Source: Burkholderia anthina
GTDB lineage: Bacteria > Pseudomonadota > Gammaproteobacteria > Burkholderiales > Burkholderiaceae
DNA length: 64,000 nt
Reading direction: 5' to 3'
Assembly: GCF_001547525.1 (NCBI RefSeq)
Contig: NZ_LNJP01000003.1
Location: forward strand, 1,736,001 to 1,800,000
In this document: positions 41,927-50,156 of the stretch, in pieces
Position numbering within the stretch: position 1 is the stretch's first letter
Layout of the letters: each line of letters starts with the position of its first letter
Translations under genes and position numbers: made by a program
The notes under the pieces: model-generated
The model's input: the letters and a program-made list of their open reading frames with translations, nothing else
What the model was told of the DNA's origin: nothing
Databases searched by the model: none

Positions 41927-44368
41927 ATGATCATCAGCCCTCCCTTCCTGCCCATATCGGGCACGACGTCTAGTGATGCGTCGAAGACGGACCCTATGAT
42001 GGATGTCGTCGATCAGTTCGAGATTGGTCATCATGGAGTCTATCCCGTTGCTTTCGACCGGCGCTTTCACTGCGGCATTCATCTGGATCCGGGCGAGCAG
42101 CACGAACCGGTGCGCGCAATTGCCGATGGCGATGTGGTCGCGTATCGCGTTTGCAAAAGCGCTTTGTCTGATGGCGCGAAAGATCCGACTGGACAACCGT
42201 TGCTGAACTCGAATGCTGGATTTGTCTTGCTCAGACATAAGACCGATACAGGACATGGGCGAGCGATTACATTTTACTCACTATATATGCATTTGCTGGA
42301 CATGACGGAACAGGAGCGGCTTGCTCCTCAGCCGATCAATCCGCCAGCGGAGGGATCGATGAATGCCCTGCCTGAATGGTTGCTCGATACGGCGGGCGGC
42401 AAAGACGGGATCGTTCAGTTGGGCGGCACAAAGAAGGTGTACCGCAAGGACATGCTCGGTTATGTCGGTCAGCACCAGGGAGTGCGGCATCTGCATTTTG
42501 AAGTTTTCATGTCGGACACCGACTTTACAGCCTGGTTTGATCAGGACGGCCACAAGGTTCAACTGGGTGAGAGGAATCCTGTTCAGCCTGCGTCGAGTGA
42601 CTACTGGGGGCATTCCTACTTCGTCATTAAGGGGCCGCATGATTTTATCGCGCAGCCCGCGGGTATGGCGGACGACTGGTTTCCGCGTCTGCCAGGCGGT
42701 TCAATTGGTGAACAAGACATCCTTTATGTGGAAGCATGGTTCAACAAGGGGCGGCGCTACACATGCGCGTGGATCGACCGTGGTAGCAGCGGCAACGTTA
42801 TCCTGCTTACAAAGGTGCCGGTTGCTGACCCGTACGACGGAGAAACAGGACAATATGAGTACGACCTGTATGATCGAGCGGTATCACTCTATTCAGAGTG
42901 TCCGAGCGATGGCTATGAAATGCTGCGCTTTGGGCGAATTCTTTCACGTACGGTGGTGACGGGGGAGGCCCCTGCTACTTGGGTGGCGGTGCCAATCGAC
43001 GAGAACGGGACGCAGGGATATGTCAACATCGCTGCCGACAAGATCATCAAATTGTCGGATGCCGACTTTCCGTTCTTCAAGGGCTGGCAAAAAGTTGACG
43101 AAAGCAATACGCCGTTTAATCCGGATGGGTTATGCGGATACGATGAGCTTTGTCGTCTGATCGGCGTTACTGATCCACAGGCAACGTTCGGAATGATCCA
43201 GCCGCTCGAATACGACGGTAACAACGACGATAGTGCCAATCAGCTGCTCGCTGGCTATGTGCGGAATGCAGAGGGCGTGCGCACAAAGCTCAGGGGGCTG
43301 GTGTTCAACGCGCGCAGCGAGTGGGATCCGTCGGGCAACGACGATCGCTATCGAGGTCTGAATGAACCAGATGGATTCTTTGGCAAGCAGAAAGATACCA
43401 ACCCGGATGGCTATGCCTTGTTTATTGAATTTCTCGGAAAATTCCAGTTTCTTGACAGGTTGCCATCCGAGGCATCGCTAGCAAAAAAGAAGCTCTGGTA
43501 TTTTCATCCGCTCGAATTTATTCGTCATTTCAGGAAATGTGGATGGCTTGGTAAGAGGGAGATGCTCCAGCTTATACCGGATCATGTTATTAGAAAGCCG
43601 GGCTCACATAACTCCCCCTCTCAAGGAGTATGGGAGTCACCAAATCCAGATCATGCTTCGTCTTTGCTTGATAGGTTTGGGTTGGATTTGAACAGGTCGA
43701 TGAGGAAGTTCAAGCTCGACACCCCTATTCGACAGGCGTGTTTTATAGCAAATGCCACACAAGAAACAGGGTGGTTCCGCTATCTTGCGGAAGGGAATCG
43801 CAATGATGGTGCAACAGACCTGCACAACGGTTGGTTTGGTCGGGGTTTTTTGTAGTTGACCAATCCTAACGGAAATATGGGCGGCGGAAATAATAACTAC
43901 TATAAATATTTTAAATTTATTGGTCGACACCCGATTCTGCCGCCGGGGGCGCAGGAGTTGCAGTGGCGAAATGAGGTTGCAAGAGATGCTTATCATGCGA
44001 GTCATAGTGCAGGTGCTTATTGGGTTTGGTCCGGGAAATCGATGCCTACGGTGAACAATCCGTCTCGACCGCGGGTGGATAGTGCAAATAAATATGCAGA
44101 TGAGATGGGTGTGAACGAAAGAAGGGTAATTCGAACAAACGCCGGAATTAAGGTGTGGTATTACAACCAATCCTTTGCGAATTGTGCTGCAGCAGTGAAC
44201 TATCCGGGGGCTACAGGCAAAAACCCACCAAACATGAATGGTCTGGTAGATCGATCGACGTCGCTGACTAATGCGCTAATGGTTTTGACCGATATTGCGA
44301 TTTTCAAGGGTCCAAATCAGGAAGATCTAACCTGGCCGGAAAACTTCACAAGACGGAAGTTGCCATGA
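41927..44368 (+). pseudogene. T6SS effector with M23 peptidase and GH19-like domains, split by an in-frame amber codon
   Basis: Read through the TAG at 43853-43855, the frame encodes about 813 residues. The N-terminal part looks like an M23 (lysostaphin-like) endopeptidase: H48 and H52 in RFHCGIHLDPG (the usual Asp is His here), YSLYMHL, and H188/H190 in RHLHFEVF. The C-terminal part looks like a GH19/lysozyme-type glycan hydrolase: ANATQETGWF (Glu613) then GWFGRGFL-stop-LTNPNGN, where relatives read GRGFLQLT; the amber codon (residue 643) thus replaces a Gln and is one base from CAG. The likely function is to cleave peptide and glycan parts of rival peptidoglycan. Unless suppressed, only the first 642 residues (41927-43855) are made, leaving the glycosidase incomplete. 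It follows vgrG directly and precedes a candidate immunity gene. Confidence 0.8.
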
Positions 44369-44997
44369 GAAATATTTTTTGGATGTTGTTGGCTTTTTTG
44401 GGGCTCGGTGGGGCCGCGAGTGGTGAGCCGGTTTCTACTGGTCATGTCAATTATCGGGATAATGTATCTCTGTTGAAAAATCGGTGCGGATATGTTCTCG
44501 GCGAGAGTATATCGTCAAAGACAGTCGATTCTTCGGTGGGCGTAAATAATGGAATCATATCATTTGATTTTTATCTTGTGATGGCGCTCGATAAGAGGGC
44601 TATACGCGGGAAGTTGTCGTTTAGTTGTTTTATGGCTGAATCGAGTGTGTCGGGTTCAAGTGTTATGAATAACACCGTCGCGGCCGACGAAATTGCTTTG
44701 GAAGATTCTGGGGGGCGATATGTGCGTAATATCGTGTGGCAAAGGAAATATGAAGGAAAGGGGTGGGATGGAACCATTGCCTATGTTGATTCGATATATG
44801 GCGATCGAGAGAAGTTGACTGTTCCTGATTATTTCTTAATATGCCCTGACGCAATACATTACCCATGTTTCTCGTTTGAAATTGTGGGGCAGAGGCTTGA
44901 CAAGAAGGAAATCGATCGAATTCCGGTGGCGCTTGGCGGAATTGGAGTTATTGCATTGCGATCTACGGCTCCTGAAAGAGACGACGGGGATCGATAG
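44365..44997 (+). CDS. Candidate periplasmic immunity protein
   Basis: A 210-residue protein with a cleavable signal peptide (MRNIFWMLLAFLGLGG, then AASG/E). The ATG overlaps the end of the effector frame (ATGA at 44365-44368), so it is translationally coupled to the effector. Position, export signal and lack of a recognised enzyme family fit an immunity protein protecting against the peptidoglycan-targeting effector. Four or five cysteines (RCGYV, FSCFM, LICPD, YPCFS) could form disulfides. Base composition is much lower in GC than in the surrounding genes, as often seen for effector-immunity pairs. Function is inferred from context only. Confidence 0.65.
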   Translation: MRNIFWMLLAFLGLGGAASGEPVSTGHVNYRDNVSLLKNRCGYVLGESISSKTVDSSVGVNNGIISFDFYLVMALDKRAIRGKLSFSCFMAESSVSGSSVMNNTVAADEIALEDSGGRYVRNIVWQRKYEGKGWDGTIAYVDSIYGDREKLTVPDYFLICPDAIHYPCFSFEIVGQRLDKKEIDRIPVALGGIGVIALRSTAPERDDGDR

Positions 44998-45086
44998 ATT
45001 GTCATCCGCGATTAATTTGTCCCTGAGCTTCGGCACGCGGGGTGCTGGAAATTCCAAAAATCCCTATTCAACTAGATAGCCAGTAT

Positions 45087-45347
45087 ATGCAATCTCCTAT
45101 TCGCAAAGGTGACAAGCTCGAACATGGCGGTGAAGTTACCAGCGGCTCGCCGTGGACGACGTTCATGGACAGGCCGCTTGCACGTAAAGGCGACGATGCG
45201 ACCTGCGACCTGCATGGTCCGACCGTCATCGACGAGGGCGCGGACAAGTATCCCGATCGCGATGAGAAGTTGTTCGCGCTGGACGGCCATCGCTGCACGT
45301 GCGGTTGTCGATTGATTTCGTCGCTACCGAACGTCCACTTCGAGTAA
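45087..45347 (+). CDS. PAAR-domain protein (T6SS spike tip)
   Basis: An 86-residue PAAR protein that caps the VgrG trimer as the sharp tip of the T6SS spike. IRKGDKLEHGGEV, RPLARKGDDATCDLHG and GHRCTCGCRLIS match the typical layout, with Cys/His pairs for zinc binding. ATG 45087 gives a typical N-terminus; a GTG at 45042 would add 15 residues not usual in the family. Its stop overlaps the next ATG (TAATG at 45345-45349). Confidence 0.88.
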   Translation: MQSPIRKGDKLEHGGEVTSGSPWTTFMDRPLARKGDDATCDLHGPTVIDEGADKYPDRDEKLFALDGHRCTCGCRLISSLPNVHFE

Positions 45348-46645
45348 TGCCGGTCGATCTCTCTCCCGCCGGACGCCCCAGCGGGTATCCGGCCAGGATG
45401 CGTTTCTGGCCGTGGGCATTAACTTGGTTCGTCTGTAATGTGTTCGGCCCGGTGGTCGTTTTGCTGGCGTGGCCGAAAAGCGAGCCTGCGAGCGGCCTTA
45501 GGTTTTGGGGCTTGATTAGTGGGGTACCGAACGGACTGTTTCTGGTCTTGCTCGGCTTTGGCCGCGCAGGCTACGAGGGGCTATGGTATCGCGCATACTG
45601 GCGCAACCATCATCGTGACCGCTGGCTTGCGAAAAAGATCGGGTTTGCGCAGCGACCGCTTTATGTACTCGACGCAGGCTATTGCCTGCCTCTTGGTGGG
45701 ACATCTCTGTCCGATGTTCTGATAGGGAAACGCTCCATCATGAAGGTGCAAGCCCCGCGGCACGGTTCAGGAAAGGTTTTGTGCAATCGCTTTGAGGACA
45801 ACGATCCGCTACTGGACGCCCCGTCCAATGATCCGCCGCTGGACGCTTCCTCCATGGTGGATGAAGAGGAAAGTCCAACTGCTGCCGTACCGAAGAAGGC
45901 CGATCCGGTTGTGCAGATGATCCGCGTTGCGCTTGAGCCTCTCGCTGAAAGCATTCAGGCACTGACTCGATACGAAAGGGCATATTGGCCTCAAGTGCGC
46001 GTATTGGCCGAGTCGGACATCGCGGACGTGCGTTTGACCCAGGTTCGTGCCGCGATGCATCTGGTGGCGTTTCCGCCCTTGGAAGTCCAGGCCGTTCCGG
46101 CTGCCGACGCGTTGCTTGTGGCCGATGTATGGCTCGACGCGCATGAATCCCGTCCGCTCCTCGTCATCGCTACGACGTGGTACGACGATGACATCGACGA
46201 GAGCCTTGCCGAGGGATGTGTGGCCGCGTTGCTTGATGCCGGCTATTTCGGGCTTCCGCAGGAGGTCCGTAGAAAGGCTGCGCTACATAGGCCCGTTGCG
46301 GGTGATTCCGCCGAGCCGGAATATGGTTTCGCGAATTCCGCGATCTGGGGCAAAGCCGACGCCGCCTCGGTGACGCGTGCGTGGATAACGCGGCCGGTTG
46401 AAAACTGTGACCGCGCGTTGAACGCCGCCGGGTTTGTGGTTGCAGCAAAAGACGCTGCGCAGAGTCGGTTGGATCGTATTGTTGGCGACATGCGGGCAGC
46501 GAACGGTTTGCTGGCGATCGCCGCGGCGATCGAGTCCGGTGTCAGTGACGGACCGCAACTCGTCGTCGATGGCTCGCAGTCGGCCATCCTCTATGTTTTA
46601 CCTCGAGATCAAACGGCTTCTCCGCATGTCGATATCCAAAAATAA
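45347..46645 (+). CDS. T6SS-island membrane protein of unknown function
   Basis: A 432-residue protein starting inside the PAAR stop codon (TAATG). Two hydrophobic helices lie near the N-terminus (WALTWFVCNVFGPVVVLLAW and ISGVPNGLFLVLLGFG), followed by a cytosolic or periplasmic globular part. A segment around residues 230-360 (DALLVADVWLDAHESRPLLVIA and DESLAEGCVAALLDAG) faintly resembles thiolase-fold strands but without obvious catalytic residues. I do not recognise the family. The 3' end overlaps the TssM-like start by 20 bases, so it is co-translated with T6SS structural genes and may be part of the same complex. Confidence 0.7.
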   Translation: MPVDLSPAGRPSGYPARMRFWPWALTWFVCNVFGPVVVLLAWPKSEPASGLRFWGLISGVPNGLFLVLLGFGRAGYEGLWYRAYWRNHHRDRWLAKKIGFAQRPLYVLDAGYCLPLGGTSLSDVLIGKRSIMKVQAPRHGSGKVLCNRFEDNDPLLDAPSNDPPLDASSMVDEEESPTAAVPKKADPVVQMIRVALEPLAESIQALTRYERAYWPQVRVLAESDIADVRLTQVRAAMHLVAFPPLEVQAVPAADALLVADVWLDAHESRPLLVIATTWYDDDIDESLAEGCVAALLDAGYFGLPQEVRRKAALHRPVAGDSAEPEYGFANSAIWGKADAASVTRAWITRPVENCDRALNAAGFVVAAKDAAQSRLDRIVGDMRAANGLLAIAAAIESGVSDGPQLVVDGSQSAILYVLPRDQTASPHVDIQK

Positions 46646-49600
46646 TCTACAAAACACGCAGCCTCGAGCGGCGTTAACCGACGACGCTCAGAGCCGGGTC
46701 GCAGTCTGGGGGCTGCCTCTTGCCGTCTTGGTTATTGCCGTTTCAGCGCTCGTGCTGGTTTGGTTCCATGGCGAGCGCCTCGGCGTCCCCGATGGCACGC
46801 CTCGTACACTGGCATTGATCGGTATTCCGGTATTGCTGGTTGTCATCGTGATCATTCATCTGATGGCGATATCGACTTGCGCATATGCGGGCGCAGCCAA
46901 ACTGTTTCGTCTGCAAACCGGTGAGAAGGAAACTGCTTCAACGACGGAACGGCAGTTCAAACGCGATGCGCGTCTGCAACGTCTGGTCGAGGAACTACGG
47001 GTATCGCAGGGCCGGCGCTGGCGATACCGATCACCGTGGCTGATGGTGAGCGGCGCGGACACGCTGGTCGATCAGGTCGCGCCGGGCCTGAAGTGCGCGG
47101 GTGCGATGCCCGTCGGCGACGTGATCCTCGTGCACGCGGCGCCGGACGGCATCGACGCGGGCGTGTGGCGTCGGCAGATCCGTAAGCTGCGGAGCAGACG
47201 GCCTGTCGACGGCGTCGTGCAGGTCACGCATGCGGACGAGCCCGTTAGCGAACTGCCGCGCGCACTCGCCACGCTTGCCGCGGACATCGGCTGGGCCGCG
47301 CCTGTCACGTTCCTGCATCCAGTGCCCGCGGCGAACGGCCGCCTGGAAGCATTCGATGCGATCGGCGCATTTCCGGAGCCGGTGGTCGGTGATAGTCGGC
47401 TTCTCGTCTTACGCGATCAACTCGCTGCGATCGGGCGTAGTGCGGCGGACACGGGCGTTCGGCTTTGTGCGGCATCGACACGCATCACATATTTAGCCGA
47501 AATCTCGCAATACATCGAAAAGCAGCACGAGCAAATCGTCGCCGGCTGGCAGGCGCTCGTTGATTCGCACTGGACGCGCGCGCCGCTGACGGGCGTCATG
47601 TTCGCTCCCGTATTCGCGACGACAGCCACCATGCCGACGCCGGTGCCACTTGCTGCGGGCGCGAGCGCAACGGCGCCGACCATCCCGACCGATTTCCCGC
47701 CGCAACCGGCCGCGCTGCTACCCGCGTGGCGCGCAATCGCCAGTCGGCGACGCATTGGCCAGCGGGTGGGCTTCTACGGGCCGGATGCGCTGGCGATAGG
47801 CGTGACAGTTGCGGCGATAGCGTGGTGCGCATGGATGACCATATCGTTCGTCGGCAACCGGCAACTCATGCGCGAAGCGGAAGCGGCGGCTCGCGCAGCG
47901 GTCGATGCACGGCCGCAAACCGCTGTCGCCTTGCGCGCGCAGCTTGCGCTGCAACAGTTGATCGAAAAGCTCGAATACCGGCAACGGCATGGCGCACCGT
48001 GGTATCTGCGAGCGGCTCTGTCGCACAATGACGATGTTCTCGGCAGTCTGTGGCAACCGTACCGAATCGCCGCGACTCGCAACTTGCAGGCGCCTGTTGT
48101 GAAAACGATCGGCGAGCTGTTGGTGGCAGCCGATCGGATGCGCGCCGACAGCCTTCAATCACAGGACGCACGCAGCAGTACCTACAATGCGCTCAAGGCT
48201 TATCTGATGCTCGGTGATCCATCTCGCGCCGAATCCGCATTTCTGAAGCATCAACTCACCGCTCTGTGGAGGAGGCCGCCGGAAATGCCTTCGGGCGAGC
48301 GTGACGATATCGGCCGACGGCTCGCAGCGTTTTACGCCGATCATCTGAAAGCGCATCCGGAATGGCGAATTGCGACGGACGATCGCGTCGTGACAGCGAC
48401 TCGCAACATGCTGGTGACGCAGATGGGACTCGCGTCAGCCGACGACACGGTGTACCGGCGCATTATCGACGACGTCGAGAACAAGTACGCCGATGCGTCG
48501 CTCGAGACGCTGCTGAATGGCGCCGATGCACGTGGGATGTTCACCGCGTCGCAGACGGTGCCGGGGATTTATACGCGCGCAGCGTGGGACGGCATGATCG
48601 CTGCGGCGATCGACAAGGCCGCCGGCGAGTACCAAAGCAGCGGCGACTGGGTGTTGGCGAGCACGCAGCCGTCTCGGACGGCGGGGCACACGCGCGCGGC
48701 CGACATGATCCGGTCTAAAGCGCCCGCCGATGATCTGAAGCAGCGATTGACGGCGCGTTATTTTGGCGAGTACACGGCTGCGTGGCAGCGCATGCTCAAC
48801 AGCATGAAATGGCAGCCGGCATCCAATCTCGGCGGTGCGGTGGCACAGCTTTCGCGGCTCGCGGATGCACAGACCTCGCCGTTGATCGCGCTGATGAAAT
48901 CCGTGCAGTATCAGGCCCAGGCGGGCCGCCCGTCGCAGGCGCTGGTTGACACGCTGGTGCGCAAGGCGCAAGACCTGATCGGCACGGACGAGCAGGCAGG
49001 GGCGGCCGTCGTCAGCCCGCTCGACAAGCCGTTTGGTCCGCTGCTTGTGCTGATGGGCGACGCGGGCGCGTCGCCGGCCGCTGCAAACGCGAAGCGCGCT
49101 GTGCCGGCCGGTATCGCGCTGACCGGTGTGAGCCTGTCGCGCTACCTGACGGCAGTCACGACGATGCGGCTGAAGTTGCAGCAGATTTCCGGCAGTCCGG
49201 ATGCGCAGGCGATGGCGCGTTCGCTCGCGCAGGCGGTGTTCCAGGGGAAGTTGTCGGAGCTGTCCCAAGCACGCGATGACGCGGCGCTGACGGCCGCAAG
49301 TCTGGGCGCGGCATGGGCGGGTTTTGGCGATGCGGTGTTTGCGCAGCCGCTCGAGGCCGCATGGCAGACGATCCTGCAACCGGCCGCGGCGAGCCTGAAC
49401 GACGCATGGCGAGCCAGCGTTGCCGCGCCCTTCAACGCGGCGATGAGCGGCCGCTATCCGTTCTTCGATACGCAGGCCGATGCATCCTTCGCTGAGCTTG
49501 GCCGCTATGTGCGGCCCGACACCGGATTGATTTCGCGTTTCGTCACTACACAACTGGCCGGCGTGATGAAGCTGGAGGGCGATCACTGGGTGCCGAACGA

Positions 49601-50156
49601 GTTTGCGCCGCAGGCGCTGCAGTTCGATCCGAAATTCCTGAGCGCCGTCCGGCAGCTGTCGACGGTGGGCGCACAGCTCTACTTGCAGGGCGACGCGGGA
49701 CAGAAATTCGAAATGATGGCCCTGCCGACGCCAGAGGTAACACGCTCGGAACTGTCGATCGACGGCAAGCAGATCGTCTATTTCAATCAGCAGGAACGCT
49801 GGACGCCGCTGGCGTGGCCAGGCAATGGCCTGAACGGACACGCGGGGCTCACGTGGCAGACGCTCGACGCGGGCCTGCGGCAGGCGTTTGATTCGACCGG
49901 CGATTGGGCGTTCCTGCGTCTGCTGAGCAAGGCGGACGTCAAGCAGCTTGATAGCACGCGCTATCGGCTCACGTGGGACACCGGGAGCGGCGAGCCGCTT
50001 TCGTATGTGCTGCGCACACAGGTCGGCGCCGGGCCGATTGGCCTGCTGAAACTGCGCGGATTCCGAATGCCCGATCGCATTTTCGTCGTCGGCAACGCCG
50101 GTGTCGTGTCTACCATGCCGCTCCTGCCGCCGCTGCCACAGGATCTCCAGCCATGA
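46626..50156 (+). CDS. tssM: TssM/IcmF-like protein lacking the Walker A motif
   Basis: An approximately 1176-residue protein of the IcmF/TssM type, which links the T6SS inner and outer membranes. Two N-terminal membrane helices (about 28-48 and 62-85) and a third near residue 395 (ALAIGVTVAAIAWCAW), then a large periplasmic domain ending in the beta-rich C-terminal region (DGKQIVYFNQQERWTPLAWPG, PLLPPLPQDLQP). Where TssM proteins usually carry a nucleotide-binding loop after the strand 'PWylviG', this one reads SPWLMVSGADTLVDQ (136-150), with no GxxGxGK(S/T). Start 46626 is within the previous gene; 46593 is an alternative. The stop overlaps tssF (ATGA). Confidence 0.82.
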   Translation: MSISKNNLQNTQPRAALTDDAQSRVAVWGLPLAVLVIAVSALVLVWFHGERLGVPDGTPRTLALIGIPVLLVVIVIIHLMAISTCAYAGAAKLFRLQTGEKETASTTERQFKRDARLQRLVEELRVSQGRRWRYRSPWLMVSGADTLVDQVAPGLKCAGAMPVGDVILVHAAPDGIDAGVWRRQIRKLRSRRPVDGVVQVTHADEPVSELPRALATLAADIGWAAPVTFLHPVPAANGRLEAFDAIGAFPEPVVGDSRLLVLRDQLAAIGRSAADTGVRLCAASTRITYLAEISQYIEKQHEQIVAGWQALVDSHWTRAPLTGVMFAPVFATTATMPTPVPLAAGASATAPTIPTDFPPQPAALLPAWRAIASRRRIGQRVGFYGPDALAIGVTVAAIAWCAWMTISFVGNRQLMREAEAAARAAVDARPQTAVALRAQLALQQLIEKLEYRQRHGAPWYLRAALSHNDDVLGSLWQPYRIAATRNLQAPVVKTIGELLVAADRMRADSLQSQDARSSTYNALKAYLMLGDPSRAESAFLKHQLTALWRRPPEMPSGERDDIGRRLAAFYADHLKAHPEWRIATDDRVVTATRNMLVTQMGLASADDTVYRRIIDDVENKYADASLETLLNGADARGMFTASQTVPGIYTRAAWDGMIAAAIDKAAGEYQSSGDWVLASTQPSRTAGHTRAADMIRSKAPADDLKQRLTARYFGEYTAAWQRMLNSMKWQPASNLGGAVAQLSRLADAQTSPLIALMKSVQYQAQAGRPSQALVDTLVRKAQDLIGTDEQAGAAVVSPLDKPFGPLLVLMGDAGASPAAANAKRAVPAGIALTGVSLSRYLTAVTTMRLKLQQISGSPDAQAMARSLAQAVFQGKLSELSQARDDAALTAASLGAAWAGFGDAVFAQPLEAAWQTILQPAAASLNDAWRASVAAPFNAAMSGRYPFFDTQADASFAELGRYVRPDTGLISRFVTTQLAGVMKLEGDHWVPNEFAPQALQFDPKFLSAVRQLSTVGAQLYLQGDAGQKFEMMALPTPEVTRSELSIDGKQIVYFNQQERWTPLAWPGNGLNGHAGLTWQTLDAGLRQAFDSTGDWAFLRLLSKADVKQLDSTRYRLTWDTGSGEPLSYVLRTQVGAGPIGLLKLRGFRMPDRIFVVGNAGVVSTMPLLPPLPQDLQP

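Noticed and set aside
43856..44368. Independent gene starting with TTG at 43856
   Set aside because: It begins immediately after the amber codon in the same frame, has no ribosome-binding site and encodes the second half of a split domain; best read as the end of the effector gene.
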